In this document: piece by piece, positions 28,512 to 37,271 of the stretch
Layout of the letters: the number at the start of each line of letters is the position of its first letter
Position numbering within the stretch: the stretch's first letter is position 1
DNA from: Leptospira mtsangambouensis
GTDB taxonomy: Bacteria > Spirochaetota > Leptospiria > Leptospirales > Leptospiraceae
Assembly: GCF_004770475.1 (NCBI RefSeq)
Contig: NZ_RQHK01000015.1
Coordinates: forward strand, 302,533 to 366,532
DNA: 64,000 bases
Direction of reading: 5' to 3'
Made by a program: the position numbers and the translations under genes
Notes under the pieces: generated by a model
The model's input: the letters and a program-made list of their open reading frames with translations, nothing else
Told to the model about the DNA's origin: nothing
Databases searched by the model: none

Positions 28512-29075
28512 TTAAACCAAGAGAGATCCACGAAATCCTCTTGCTGCATAGTAAGATTCAGCACCATTGTGGTAGATAAATACTTGGCCATATCGAAAGT
28601 CTGCAAATAGAGCTCCACCTAAATCTCTGATATTCGTTGGTGTTAAAATCCAGCTAGATGTTTTTGTGTCGAAGTCTCCAAAAGTTTGTAGTTCTCTGTA
28701 TTGTTCTTCAGTAAGCAATTCTATCCCCATTGCACTAGCTAAATCAAAAACGTTATTCTTCGGTTTATTTTCTTTTCTTGAATCCAATGCTTTTCGATCG
28801 TAACAAAGACTTCTCCTATCTTTGGGAGTTTCTTTCGAGCAATCATAGAAGATATATTGGTTCCTTTTCTGGTCATACCTAATAACATCCGGTTCACCGC
28901 CAGTTCTTTCCATTTCAAAAAGGGACCAAAGTTTTTCGGAGTTTGTTTCTATCTTTTTTTGTATTTCAGACCATATTAAATTTTCATGTCGATTCATATT
29001 CGTTTCGAATCGCTCTTTTAAAGCATTGAGAAGTTCTTCTATTTGTTTCGGGGATAGTTTCCGTTTGGTAATCAT
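28512..29075 (-). CDS. DUF4256 protein
   Basis: 187 residues. The pattern LWSLFEMERTGGEPDVI, YIFYDCSKETPKDRRSLCYDRKAL and FGDFDTKTSSWILTPTNIRDLGGALFADFRYG matches the DUF4256 family, found in many bacteria, with no assigned role. No membrane segment. Single gene or first of two with the small lipoprotein. Confidence 0.85.
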   Translation of the reverse strand: MITKRKLSPKQIEELLNALKERFETNMNRHENLIWSEIQKKIETNSEKLWSLFEMERTGGEPDVIRYDQKRNQYIFYDCSKETPKDRRSLCYDRKALDSRKENKPKNNVFDLASAMGIELLTEEQYRELQTFGDFDTKTSSWILTPTNIRDLGGALFADFRYGQVFIYHNGAESYYAARGFRGSLLV

Positions 29076-29434
29076 TATGTATAGTTCCTTTTTTTCTTGT
29101 TAGTGAATATTCTATATTTTAATATTTCTCTTGTAGCTGTTAAGAATTATTCCTCTTGGATTTATTTCTGCAATTAGTATTTCCTGCATTGAGATTAATT
29201 CGAAGGTGATTTTTCATAGCCAAATTTAGTTGCAATGGGTTTTGTATGCTCGTATCTAAAAATGATACCTTATTGTTTACATAAAGTGTAAAAGGTAGAC
29301 TTTAATTTTTCCTACCTTTCTTAAATATTTCTTATATTGAATCTTCTTTTTCTTCGAGAACTTTTGCAAAAGTAAATTTGCCTGCAAGAATACATAGGTT
29401 TTATTTTTTTGGTTATGGAGAACTATATATTTCA
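29076..29434. other. 359-bp intergenic stretch without a gene
   Basis: A+T-rich, no ORF with coding character and no repeat related to the cassette array seen. It presumably holds the promoter of the DUF4256 gene on its left side. Confidence 0.4.
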
Positions 29435-29770
29435 TTAACCACTGTTAAGTTTTTCTTTTTGACTACAGTGCATTTTTTGATAACTTTCGTAAATTTCATT
29501 TGCTTCTCGATTCTGAATATAGAGGAAATAAGGTAAAATTGTTAACGGGAATAATCCGTCAATGCCTGCAGCCCAAGCTAGTGAGAGAGAAATGTATGAT
29601 ATGCCGGCAGTTATACTCCATTGTCCTTCTCGAATATCTTTAATTTTAGATCGAGTTTCAAAAAAATGGGCCAAACAAGCAGGTGATTCATTTTTAGGTA
29701 AGTCGGGAATTGTAACACAAGAGGATAAAGTTAAAATTGATAAAGATATAATGAAATTTCGGATACGCAT
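29435..29770 (-). CDS. small lipoprotein
   Basis: 111 residues. Signal peptide RNFIISLSILTLSSC with a clear lipobox, then an extracytoplasmic region with a hydrophobic middle (AGISYISLSLAWAAGIDGLFPLTILPYFLYI). It overlaps the end of the upstream lipoprotein gene by 40 bp, so the two are translated together. Function unknown. Confidence 0.7.
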   Translation of the reverse strand: MRIRNFIISLSILTLSSCVTIPDLPKNESPACLAHFFETRSKIKDIREGQWSITAGISYISLSLAWAAGIDGLFPLTILPYFLYIQNREANEIYESYQKMHCSQKEKLNSG

Positions 29771-30321
29771 TTTTCTATTGCCTTTTTATTAATATCTTCG
29801 ATAAATTCTTCAAATATGAAAGTTCTAGATAATCCATAGAAATAGATTTCTAAGAATTCTTTTAGTTCAAAGTGGTCACTAATAATTTTTTTCCCATTTT
29901 TCGATATTGAATATTCTATAGAAACGGTATACTCTAACTTTCTGTAATGAATTGGCCAGATTAACGTTATCGGATAGATTACAGGTATGCTCCACCAGTA
30001 ATTTCTTTCTTCTTTTTGATTTGGTTTGATTGTAATATCAACTAAAAATAACTCTTTACTTAAGTCATTGGAGTCAGTAATGAGAAAATTTTTATTTAGA
30101 AAGCTATCATTTTTTAAGTATGAAATGAGTATATACTTCCAAGCACTTTCTATTTCGGATAATTCATTACTTGATATTTTTAAATCTCTGATTGTTAGAA
30201 TTTTTTTATATTCAGTCTGTTGATTGTTAGGATTTTTTTTTGGACCAGGTAATTGTCTAATATCAATTGAACAACTTGTTAAAGTTAGGAAAGCGATTGT
30301 TGGTATTATTAAATATTTCAT
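29731..30321 (-). CDS. lipoprotein of unknown function
   Basis: 196 residues. Lipobox LTLTSC near residue 17. The mature part contains a hydrophobic patch (YWWSIPVIYPITLIWPIHYRKLEYTVSIEYSI) reminiscent of a beta-rich domain. It is the last recognised gene before the decayed first repeat of the cassette array. Its partner at 29435 overlaps it. Whether these two are remnants of an old cassette is open. Confidence 0.7.
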   Translation of the reverse strand: MKYLIIPTIAFLTLTSCSIDIRQLPGPKKNPNNQQTEYKKILTIRDLKISSNELSEIESAWKYILISYLKNDSFLNKNFLITDSNDLSKELFLVDITIKPNQKEERNYWWSIPVIYPITLIWPIHYRKLEYTVSIEYSISKNGKKIISDHFELKEFLEIYFYGLSRTFIFEEFIEDINKKAIEKCVSEISLYLYQF

Positions 30322-30348
30322 AGAAGGTTGCGATTTTTATAATAGAGT

Positions 30349-30514
30349 GTATGACTAACTAATCTTACCCACGTTTTTCAACCATGAGTCCCGGTAACGG
30401 GACGTTATGGACTGGCCCGTAGCTTGCTTATGCGAGCGTGTGACAGGAGGACAATTTGGCGCAGCCCAAGCGAGGCCGTAAGTGCCGATGCGAAGTGGTT
30501 AGCGGAAGTTAACC
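30349..30514 (-). repeat. attC0, decayed terminal attC-like repeat
   Basis: The left core is GTATGAC instead of N-TAAC and the spacer is degenerate. The centre still reads GAGTCCCG..CGGGACGTTA as in other repeats. The right core is GTTAACC. It marks the left end of the array. Confidence 0.75.
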
Positions 30515-30581
30515 GAAGTCGCCAAATTGAAATTAGGACTTCGGAATTTAGATTACGGTGTTGAATAGAGTAATTTAGAAT

Positions 30582-31202
30582 TTAATTGGAATCAAATGAA
30601 TATAGTTTATCTCGATAAATATCATTTACAAAGTTATCAGGTACGTTTTGGTTAGTGATATAACTTCTTTGTGTAAATGGCATAGCAAAAATCAAAAGGA
30701 GTTGTCTTACTTCCACAACATCATTTTCGTAAGAATATCTTTTGATTTCCTTTCCTTGACTAAAAGCAATAAATTCAGTTTTCCCATTAAATTCGGCGAA
30801 AAGCGGAAATAAGCCGGCAGTTATAACATGAAGAGTAGTTGTTATAAAAAAAGCACTATTCGGTTTTACTCTACTGGTTACTTCAATATTTACTAAATTT
30901 TTATTATTAACTTTGCTTAAGTCGTCTAGTCCATCTACATATACATTGAATTTGCTTATACATTTACATCCAGCGATAATTTCGGTAAATGCTTGTTTAT
31001 TTGCTTTATGAACAGCTTCTGAAACTGGAAATTTTTCACCTATAGCATTGAAACTTTTATAGAATAAAACAAAATCTACATTAGATATTTTCTTCTCTAC
31101 TTTTGCGGGATTATATGCGGGTATATCTTTCTTTAAGTAAGTGATACATTGATTAAGTGTACTAATAAGTAATATTGTCATTGCGAATTTTAAAAATTTC
31201 AT
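30582..31202 (-). CDS. lipoprotein (cassette C1)
   Basis: 206 residues. Signal peptide with lipobox LNQC at about residue 18, behind an AAGGT ribosome binding site. The mature part has a hydrophobic stretch in its second half (SAFFITTTLHVITAGLFPLF). No family recognised. Sole gene of the leftmost cassette. The cassette ends GTTAACCGAAGTCGCC and GGCGATTTCGGTTAAC are complementary over 16 bp with a single G/T mismatch. Confidence 0.75.
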   Translation of the reverse strand: MKFLKFAMTILLISTLNQCITYLKKDIPAYNPAKVEKKISNVDFVLFYKSFNAIGEKFPVSEAVHKANKQAFTEIIAGCKCISKFNVYVDGLDDLSKVNNKNLVNIEVTSRVKPNSAFFITTTLHVITAGLFPLFAEFNGKTEFIAFSQGKEIKRYSYENDVVEVRQLLLIFAMPFTQRSYITNQNVPDNFVNDIYRDKLYSFDSN

Positions 31203-31307
31203 TTGTTACCTTAAAACGTTTGAGTAGATTTAGTAAAAATTTACGAATATTAGCAGTTGGTCAAGATTTAAAAAACTGTTTGTATTTAATTAATTATTGG
31301 CGATTTC

Positions 31308-31436
31308 GGTTAACGAACTAGTCTTAACGAAGTTTCCCGCCCTGAACCTGCGCAGTAGGCGTTAGGAGTAGCGGGAAATTTGCCGTAGGCCGAGTGAGGC
31401 CTTGTGCCGAAACGTAGCGGGAAGACGCTGTTATGC
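31308..31436 (-). repeat. attC1, short attC-like repeat
   Basis: Cores GGTTAAC and GTTATGC. Short subfamily of 129 bp, with the GCCTGCGCAGTAGGC central hairpin and TTTGCCG segment. Close relatives are attC15 and attC28. Confidence 0.85.
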
Positions 31437-31474
31437 GAAGGCCCCAACTATAGAATGATATTATTTAAGAATAC

Positions 31475-31807
31475 TTAGGATGCTTTTAGGAGAACAAATT
31501 CTTTTTTAGACTTTCCATCTTTCTTATTTCTGAGTCTTGCTTTTATTTCTAAATCCATTCCGAGACTGTCCAAATAATCAATTAGAGTAGAAATTTTCAT
31601 ATCTTTCCTAGATTCGAGTTTAGAGAGTCCAGATTGTGAAAAATTAGTAATATCTTCTTGTCTTAGTCCGACAAGTTTTCGTAATTCGGCGAGATTAATA
31701 TGAAAAAGCATTTGTTCAGCTTTATGTTTCGCTTTTGCGATACTTTCTGCAGGAAGTGATTTTTCAAGATTTTCTATTGGATTTCTTTTTACTTTTGCTT
31801 TCATCAT
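31475..31807 (-). CDS. HigA-type XRE antitoxin (cassette C2)
   Basis: 110 residues with a helix-turn-helix of the XRE type: LAELRKLVGLRQEDITNFSQSGLSKLESRKDMKISTLIDYLDSLG. It would neutralise the RelE-like toxin encoded just upstream and repress the operon. The start codon region has two adjacent ATGs. It overlaps the toxin gene by about 44 bp. Toxin-first order is typical of HigBA. Confidence 0.88.
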   Translation of the reverse strand: MMKAKVKRNPIENLEKSLPAESIAKAKHKAEQMLFHINLAELRKLVGLRQEDITNFSQSGLSKLESRKDMKISTLIDYLDSLGMDLEIKARLRNKKDGKSKKEFVLLKAS

Positions 31808-32162
31808 TATTCACCCCGTTTTCGATTAACCAATTTTTGTAAATTTTTTCTACCATCGGAATCATTTGTTCATAAAACCGTTTATCATTTCCTCTTTTAT
31901 CGCCACCGGCAAGCAATAGGCCAATTCTACCTTCTGTAAAAACGAAAAAGATTCTAATTACTTTTAACTTAACTTGAATACGAAGTTCTTTGAGATTTTT
32001 AATCTTTGAACCTTGTATTGAATCAGCAAAAGGTCTTCCGAGTAGAGGTCCTTTTTCTCGTAAAAGATAAAAGTGGGCTAATATTTCTTCTTTAGTGTTT
32101 AAATCGAGTTTTCGAAGCCAATTATCTATTTCTTCAGTAGATTCAATTTCCCACACACTCAA
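31764..32162 (-). CDS. RelE/HigB-family toxin (cassette C2)
   Basis: 132 residues of the phage-derived Gp49/HigB-like ribonuclease fold: EIDNWLRKLDLNTKEEILAHFYLLREKGPLLGRPFADSIQGSKIKNLKELRIQ, then IRIFFVFTEGRIGLLLAGGDKRGN. These cleave mRNA on the ribosome. First gene of the cassette operon, with the HTH antitoxin following. Confidence 0.88.
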   Translation of the reverse strand: MSVWEIESTEEIDNWLRKLDLNTKEEILAHFYLLREKGPLLGRPFADSIQGSKIKNLKELRIQVKLKVIRIFFVFTEGRIGLLLAGGDKRGNDKRFYEQMIPMVEKIYKNWLIENGVNNDESKSKKKSNRKS

Positions 32163-32250
32163 TTTGAGGCTTAAAAACTTAATTCAGTCAAGTGAATATT
32201 CACTTAAATTCATATTTTTTTAATCTTAAAAGAAATTTCCTGGGGCTTTC

Positions 32251-32414
32251 GTATAACGAACTAGGGGAGACGACGTTCCCTGACCCTGAGTCCCGAATGG
32301 GACGTTAGGGACTGGAACGACGCTTGCGCAAGCAAGAGGAGTGCCAGAAGCCTATGTGTCGGAGACCGAGCGAGGGCGCAAGTCCCGAAGCGAAGCGGTT
32401 AGTCGCTGTTATTT
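32251..32414 (-). repeat. attC2, chimeric attC-like repeat
   Basis: Cores GTATAAC and GTTATTT. Left inner arm GGGGAGACG does not pair with right arm CGGTTAGTC, each typical of a different subfamily. Confidence 0.85.
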
Positions 32415-32426
32415 GCAGTGGCGTAA

Positions 32427-32825
32427 TTATTGAGTCCAATCTTCGATATTTAAATTTTTAACTCTCTTGAACTCTTTTGTATTATTCGTAATAAATGTAA
32501 GATTTCTAGAAATGGCTTGTGAAGCTAATAAAGCATCTATAGAACCAATTAAATTACCTGTTCTTTTCAGATCTGCTTTAATGATTCCAAAGGCTTGAGT
32601 GTCTTTTTCTTCAAAAGGTAATATTTCGAAAATGGTAAGGAATTCAATGAGTGAAATTCTATTTTTTTCCTTTTGTTCACTATTCTGAATTCCAAATTCT
32701 AATTCAGCGAGTGTTAAAGTTGAAATGAAAATACCTTTATTGTAATTCTTTTTAATTTTATCTAAGAGAAATTGGTTTTTCTTTTTAATGAGAAAAATGC
32801 AAATATTTGTATCGAGAAGAAACAT
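32427..32825 (-). CDS. vapC: VapC-type PIN ribonuclease toxin (cassette C3)
   Basis: 132 residues. PIN-domain acidic residues are visible: FLLDTNICIFLIKK at the N-terminus, LAELEFG, IGSIDALLASQAI and FITNNTKEFKRV. VapC toxins cut tRNA-fMet or rRNA. The ATG overlaps the stop of the antitoxin gene by one base. It is a paralogue of the VapC in cassette C17. Confidence 0.93.
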   Translation of the reverse strand: MFLLDTNICIFLIKKKNQFLLDKIKKNYNKGIFISTLTLAELEFGIQNSEQKEKNRISLIEFLTIFEILPFEEKDTQAFGIIKADLKRTGNLIGSIDALLASQAISRNLTFITNNTKEFKRVKNLNIEDWTQ

Positions 32826-33055
32826 TATATAGAGTCTCTTTCCGAATCAGGCAATTCATTTCTCCCATCATTCATAAAATTCTCTGAAAAACCATTTAAA
32901 CCGTCAAGAAAAGCGTTCCATGCTTTATTCTTTGGAACCAGAATAACCGCTTCCCCAACTTTTTGAATGAAGACCTCATCTCCCTTAAATTGAAATTCTT
33001 TTGGAATTCTAACTGCTTGGCTTCTTCCGTTGATAAAGATTTTTGCTGTTTGCAT
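32825..33055 (-). CDS. vapB: VapB antitoxin, AbrB-like (cassette C3)
   Basis: 76 residues from ATG 33055 (MQTAKIFINGRSQAVRIPKEFQF), the standard start of SpoVT/AbrB-type VapB. A longer in-frame start at 33091 is not supported by the family. The C-terminal part binds the toxin. It precedes and overlaps vapC. TA genes with their own promoters are thought to stabilise cassette arrays. Confidence 0.92.
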   Translation of the reverse strand: MQTAKIFINGRSQAVRIPKEFQFKGDEVFIQKVGEAVILVPKNKAWNAFLDGLNGFSENFMNDGRNELPDSERDSI

Positions 33056-33132
33056 GAGTAGAGTATATATCATAGTATATACTGCAGTCAATCTTGATTT
33101 TCCTTGATTTAAGATTTATTTTTCGCCATTGC

Positions 33133-33296
33133 AAATAACGAACTAGACTAACCGACGTAGGCTGACCCCGAGTCCCGAACGGGACGTTAGGGATTGGCGC
33201 GACGCTTGCGTAAGCAAGAGGAGTGACAAAAGCCTATGTGTCGGAGACCGAACGAGGGCGCAAGTCCCGAAGTGAAGCGGTTAGTTGCTGTTATAC
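33133..33296 (-). repeat. attC3, attC-like repeat
   Basis: Cores AAATAAC and GTTATAC. Inner arms GACTAACCG and CGGTTAGTT. Belongs to the GACTAACCG/CCTATGTGTCG subfamily. Confidence 0.9.
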
Positions 33297-33315
33297 GCTG
33301 GTTGCTACTATAAGA

Positions 33316-33576
33316 TTAAAGCTTATCCCAGTTAGGAAGTTTATCTTTCTTTCCAACTTTCCCCATAACTTTCTTGAATCCATCTTCAATTGATTCTTTA
33401 GTTTTTCCTTGAATTCGTTTTTTGAGAAGGTTTGCAGTATCAATATCGCTTATACCTCTTGTAAAAGCGTATAAAGCAAATTGATTAAGAGAAACCCCTT
33501 GCGTAGCAGCAGTTTTTTCAATTCTCTCTTTCAAGTCTTCAGGAATACGAATAGTTAAAACATTTTTCTTATTCAT
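33316..33576 (-). CDS. ribbon-helix-helix antitoxin (cassette C4)
   Basis: 86 residues. N-terminal RHH DNA-binding motif (VLTIRIPEDLKERIEKTAATQGVSLNQFALYAFTRG), then a basic C-terminal tail. It overlaps the upstream PIN toxin gene by 8 bp. Here the toxin gene comes first, unlike most VapBC operons. Confidence 0.85.
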   Translation of the reverse strand: MNKKNVLTIRIPEDLKERIEKTAATQGVSLNQFALYAFTRGISDIDTANLLKKRIQGKTKESIEDGFKKVMGKVGKKDKLPNWDKL

Positions 33577-34006
33577 AATTTAATCTCCAGAATTTAGCAA
33601 AATCAGTAGGTGTGATAACTTTAAAAGAATCAAATTTGAGTTCACTTTTAAGATTAAAATCCTTAATATTAGAAGTAATTAAGTATCTACTGTTACTAGC
33701 AAAAGCAAGTTCGACAAAGAGATTGTCATTTTCGTCAGTAAGATTAGGTCTAAGTAGATAGTTGATAGAAAAAGGCGTAGCCACAAAAGCTAAGAAGTCC
33801 AAAACCAAATTGATGTCCTTCTTTGACAAAGCTAGATCAGAAAGTGACTTATCTCTTAATAAAACGTCTGAATATTCGGTAAAGACAGGCGTAGATAAAG
33901 CTAACTCAATTCTTCTGTTTTCAACTAAGTTAAGTATAAAATGTGAAGCCCCTCTATTGTCCCTAAGAGCTTGGTAAATCACATTTGTATCAATAGTAAC
34001 TCGCAC
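33569..34006 (-). CDS. PIN-domain toxin (COG1569-like, cassette C4)
   Basis: 145 residues. MRVTIDTNVIYQALRDNRGASHFIL is the N-terminal PIN strand and first acidic site, LTDENDNLFVELAFASNSRYLITSNIKDF carries the later ones. This is the putative toxin subgroup with a downstream RHH antitoxin. Ribonuclease activity is inferred from the fold. Confidence 0.88.
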   Translation of the reverse strand: MRVTIDTNVIYQALRDNRGASHFILNLVENRRIELALSTPVFTEYSDVLLRDKSLSDLALSKKDINLVLDFLAFVATPFSINYLLRPNLTDENDNLFVELAFASNSRYLITSNIKDFNLKSELKFDSFKVITPTDFAKFWRLNYE

Positions 34007-34119
34007 AGTTAAATGATATCATATATGCTATCATAAATATAGCAAAAATTTTCCTGAAAATTACCTTTCTTCGTAAAAACGGCATTTTTTTCGTGATGAA
34101 TTGAGTTTTAGCAACTTGT

Positions 34120-34335
34120 GTATAACGAACTAGCCTTCCCGAAGTTGTCCGACCCTGAGTCCCGAATGGGACGTTAGGGACTGGCACGTAGCTTGCGTAT
34201 GCGAGCGAGTGACAGAAAGGGAATGTGGCGTAGCCCGAACGAGGGCCCCGCGAAGTGCAGGACTTCAGCGCAGCGAAACAGAAGTCCGTAACGAGCGGAT
34301 AAGGACCCAAGCGAAGCGAGAAACCGTTGTTAATT
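34120..34335 (-). repeat. attC4, long attC-like repeat of the ORF-less cassette C5
   Basis: 216 bp. Cores GTATAAC and GTTAATT. An extra hairpin segment (GGACTTC...GAAGTCC) extends the centre. Nearly the same right half occurs in attC29. Confidence 0.88.
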
Positions 34336-34538
34336 GCAGTTGGTCCGTATTTAATGAAATTTCTATCGCAAGCCAAAACTTTCGAGCGCAAATTTTCTCT
34401 TATTTCTTAAAAAAGCACTAATCATTAAAAACCCGTAAATGGAGTAACACAGCGTTGTATTTCTTCTAGCTGAAATCGACAACACTCACATAAAAAATTT
34501 GCGCGTTTTCTTCTACTGATTGACCAATTGCAAATAAC
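34329..34538 (-). repeat. ORF-less cassette C5 (copy 1 of 4)
   Basis: About 210 bp, closely similar to 53829-54037, 58878-59084 and 60628-60837. An 11-bp inverted repeat (GCGCAAATTTT / AAAATTTGCGC) brackets the centre. Short minus-strand ORFs here are not conserved between copies, so an RNA or regulatory role is more likely than a protein. The right core is AAATAAC, one base off its left partner GTTAATT. Confidence 0.85.
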
Positions 34539-34697
34539 GAACTAGACTAACCGACGTAGGCTGACCCTGAGTCCCGTTAACGGGACGTTAGGGACTGGAA
34601 CGACGCTTGCGCAAGCAAGAGGAGTGCCAGAGGCCTATGTGTCGCAGACCAAGCGAGGCCGTAAGTGCCGAAGCGCAGCGTTTCCCCGTTGTTAGTC
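34532..34697 (-). repeat. attC5, chimeric attC-like repeat
   Basis: Cores AAATAAC and GTTAGTC. Left inner arm GACTAACCG faces a right arm GTTTCCCCG from another subfamily. Confidence 0.85.
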
Positions 34698-34710
34698 GCA
34701 GTTGCGTGGT

Positions 34711-35136
34711 TTATATTTTACTGAGATATTTTTCAAAGTTTATTATTTTTAATTTCGAATTTTCAGCAATTTTGTTGAAATCAGAATCGTAAGTCGCAAT
34801 GGTTAAATTGTTTGAAATAGCGATTTGTGCAATTAAAACATCGATCGAAGCCACAGTGATTCCCTTTTTTGCTAAATCATTTCTTAACTGTGCTGCCAGA
34901 ATATGATCCTTGTTCGTAGGGGTTACATAATTAAAGAAACGGAGATGATTATTAATTTCATCAAAAAGCTTCTGATTTTTAATTCCTGTTAATATTTCCT
35001 GTAGTATAATACCAGTTAAGAATATTTCTTCTTCGTTTTTAACTATTTGAAAAAGAAAAGTATCTTCAGAGTTAACAGATTTGTTTTTTCGTCTAAGAGC
35101 TTCTGACCAAACAGAAGTATCAATAAGTAAGTTCAC
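34711..35136 (-). CDS. VapC-type PIN toxin (cassette C6)
   Basis: 141 residues. LLIDTSVWSEALRRKN, ILQEILTGI, VASIDVLIAQIAI and IATYDSDFNKI supply the PIN acidic residues. It follows its antitoxin gene by 21 bp. Likely tRNA- or rRNA-cutting toxin. Confidence 0.92.
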   Translation of the reverse strand: MNLLIDTSVWSEALRRKNKSVNSEDTFLFQIVKNEEEIFLTGIILQEILTGIKNQKLFDEINNHLRFFNYVTPTNKDHILAAQLRNDLAKKGITVASIDVLIAQIAISNNLTIATYDSDFNKIAENSKLKIINFEKYLSKI

Positions 35137-35157
35137 TATATGGTAGTTGAATTATGA

Positions 35158-35352
35158 CTATTTTCTGAGTTTTTTATAATCGGCTTTTGGATCATATTCA
35201 ATAGTATTGAAAAATTTAATAATTTCTTTTTGTTTATGTTTTTTTATAAACTCGATAAGTGCAGTGTTTACAGTTTCTCTTTTTGTTTTTAGGCCACTTA
35301 ATGAATATGCTTCATCAAGTAATTCTGAGTCAATGTTCAGGTTTGTTGCCAT
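35158..35352 (-). CDS. VapB-family antitoxin (cassette C6)
   Basis: 64 residues. ATNLNIDSELLDEAYSLSGLKTKRETVNTALIEFI is the type II VapB RHH-like pattern. The C-terminus YDPKADYKKLRK is the toxin-binding tail of this group. First gene of the cassette operon. Confidence 0.9.
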   Translation of the reverse strand: MATNLNIDSELLDEAYSLSGLKTKRETVNTALIEFIKKHKQKEIIKFFNTIEYDPKADYKKLRK

Positions 35353-35454
35353 GGTTGTCTAAATTCTTACACATTGCATTGTGTGAGTCAATCAAAATAT
35401 TTAGTCTTATTTCTTAATTTTTTTGTATTTAAGGTTATATTTTCACGCTATTTC

Positions 35455-35616
35455 GCATAACGAACTAGGCTAATCGACGTTCCTCGTAGCTGAGCCTGCG
35501 TAGTAGGCGTTAGCGTCGGCGCGAATCTTGCGAAGGCAAGAGACGTGACGGAAGGGAATTTGCCGCAGGCCGAGTGAGGCCTTGTGCCGAAACGTAGCGG
35601 GAAGATGCTGTTATAC
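35455..35616 (-). repeat. attC6, chimeric attC-like repeat
   Basis: Cores GCATAAC and GTTATAC. Left arm GGCTAATCG, right arm CGGGAAGAT. C6, to its left, is one of three cassettes whose end cores are not exact complements. Confidence 0.85.
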
Positions 35617-35658
35617 GAAGTAAACCATGTATGAGATTGATTTATATAAATATCACTT

Positions 35659-36351
35659 TTAAAAGTTGTCGTAGTTATCGAAGTTGATTGTTGTGTCCCG
35701 TACGGTAAAGCCAAATAGACCCTGTAAGATTAATAAGACAGCATATGGATACGGTTGGGGTCCGTGTAATGCAGCGTAGGAAAAACTAGGCCAAAGTAAG
35801 AGAAGTGTTCTCAATTCATTGATCTGATTTTTATCGCTAATCGAAAATTCCAAGAATAAATCTTTTTTATTTGTTTCAAAGTAGTTACATTGTGTTTTTG
35901 TACTTATTCTATCTAAATCAGTATCAAAGAATTTTATTTGCGTACACCCTTTGCTAAAATCCGTTGTTTTTTTGTATTCTTTATTAATTCCAAAATAGAC
36001 ATTATGGCCGCCGTGAATTGTTCTATAAAATGGAATGCTATCTTTCGACCAAATATTTAAAAAACCTACAAATTTGCCTTGTGGAACTGAAAATTTTATT
36101 CTATCTGATTTGAATGAGTCGCTGAAATAGTAAGTAGGTAAGAATTGAGTGGGATTTTTTTCAAAAGAATCGGAATCCTGGATATATAAATCAACATAGA
36201 TTTTCGCATCCTTCCTTTCTTTAATTGTAATAGTAAGGTTTGAATGGTTATTTTCGAATACCTTTAGAGGCTGTTCCTCCAATCTTGTAGCTGTTCTAGA
36301 TAAGCATGATAATGAAAAAATAAGAATCAGATATAGTGAGATTTTTTTCAT
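35659..36351 (-). CDS. lipoprotein (cassette C7)
   Basis: 230 residues from ATG 36351 (MKKISLYLILIFSLSC), giving a lipobox at residue 16. A longer in-frame start at 36495 would read through the neighbouring attC repeat and is rejected. A region DRIKFSVPQGKFVGFLNIWSKDSIPFYRT suggests a beta-rich domain. Function unknown. Cassette ends match over 17 of 18 bp. Confidence 0.75.
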   Translation of the reverse strand: MKKISLYLILIFSLSCLSRTATRLEEQPLKVFENNHSNLTITIKERKDAKIYVDLYIQDSDSFEKNPTQFLPTYYFSDSFKSDRIKFSVPQGKFVGFLNIWSKDSIPFYRTIHGGHNVYFGINKEYKKTTDFSKGCTQIKFFDTDLDRISTKTQCNYFETNKKDLFLEFSISDKNQINELRTLLLLWPSFSYAALHGPQPYPYAVLLILQGLFGFTVRDTTINFDNYDNF

Positions 36352-36375
36352 ATAATATTTGATTTGGTTTATTTC

Positions 36376-36540
36376 GTATAACGAACTAGGGGAGACGACG
36401 TTCCCTGACCCTGAGTCCCGGAACGGGACGTTAGGGACTGGCACGTAGCTTGCGTATGCGAGCGAGTGACAGAAAGGGAATGTGGCGTAGCCCAAGCAAG
36501 GCCGTAAGTGCCGAAGCGAAGCGTTTCCCCGCTGTTATAC
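36376..36540 (-). repeat. attC7, attC-like repeat
   Basis: Cores GTATAAC and GTTATAC. Inner arms GGGGAGACG and CGTTTCCCC pair in this family. Confidence 0.9.
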
Positions 36541-36558
36541 GAAGTGCCCGTAATTAAG

Positions 36559-36921
36559 TTATAAGTGAATATCTCTTATTCTGATTTTGTTTTTAGAAAG
36601 TACGATAAACTTTCCATATATTTCATCAGAAGTTTTCTGAAGAAGAAAATTTAAGGCATTAAAGATTTCATTGTATTCATTTGGGCTATAACGAAGGAAT
36701 ATAATTCCATTTGAGTATTCTTTATGTGAAAAGACCCATTCTCCAAAATCTTTGTCTAATGTTAGAATGACTGCTTTTAGTGAGATTGCTAGGTTAATAA
36801 CTTGAATATCAGAAATACCTTTATGTTCTTCCTGAACTGAGAAAACCGAGTGTCCAGAGTTTCTTAGAAGTTTTATTAAACGAAAATCGACATTTTCGTC
36901 TGCAAGTATTTTAACTTGCAA
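36559..36921 (-). CDS. DUF5615 PIN-like toxin (cassette C8)
   Basis: 120 residues. VKILADENVDFRLIKLLRNSGHSVFSVQEEHKGISDIQVINLAISLKAVILTLDKDFGEWVF is the DUF5615 (Mut7-C/PIN-like) pattern with conserved acidic residues. It overlaps its DUF433 partner by 11 bp, the standard pairing for this TA type. Confidence 0.9.
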   Translation of the reverse strand: MQVKILADENVDFRLIKLLRNSGHSVFSVQEEHKGISDIQVINLAISLKAVILTLDKDFGEWVFSHKEYSNGIIFLRYSPNEYNEIFNALNFLLQKTSDEIYGKFIVLSKNKIRIRDIHL

Positions 36922-37135
36922 GTAAGCTTTCTCTGCTAATTACATCACTTGAATAAGAGATACATGCAAGAATATCTTCTCTCTCAATTGACGGATAAGC
37001 TTCTAGAATATGTTCAATTGACATTCCTTCGCCGAGTCTTTCCAGAATGAAATCAACTGCGATTCTAGTATTTTTAATCACTGGCTTCCCAAGTAAAACT
37101 TCCGGTGATGATGTTAATCTAGCTTTGTAATCCAT
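36911..37135 (-). CDS. DUF433 antitoxin (cassette C8)
   Basis: 74 residues. PEVLLGKPVIKNTRIAVDFILERLGEGMSIEHILEAYPSIEREDILACISYS matches DUF433, a small helical DNA-binding antitoxin. First gene in the cassette operon, overlapping the DUF5615 toxin gene. Confidence 0.92.
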   Translation of the reverse strand: MDYKARLTSSPEVLLGKPVIKNTRIAVDFILERLGEGMSIEHILEAYPSIEREDILACISYSSDVISRESLLAS

Positions 37136-37271
37136 GTGATCATATTATCATGAATTTGCTTACAAAGTCAAGTTGAGTTGTGCTGGAAAATTGGTCTTTC
37201 TTGAATACTTTCTTCTCTTTTTTGGTTAAACTTATAGAATTTCATTGCAAAGAAGTATTTTCGGGCATTTC

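Noticed and set aside
33990..34391. 133-residue minus-strand ORF
   Set aside because: It spans an ORF-less cassette and its attC; a related frame appears at 60322-60690 only because the DNA is repeated, and it breaks in the other copies.
34340..34500. 40-codon minus-strand ORF in ORF-less cassette C5
   Set aside because: The matching frame stops early in C23 and is not kept in C28, so coding is not supported.
35448..35714. 88-residue minus-strand ORF
   Set aside because: Mostly translated attC6 sequence, overlapping the real C7 gene.
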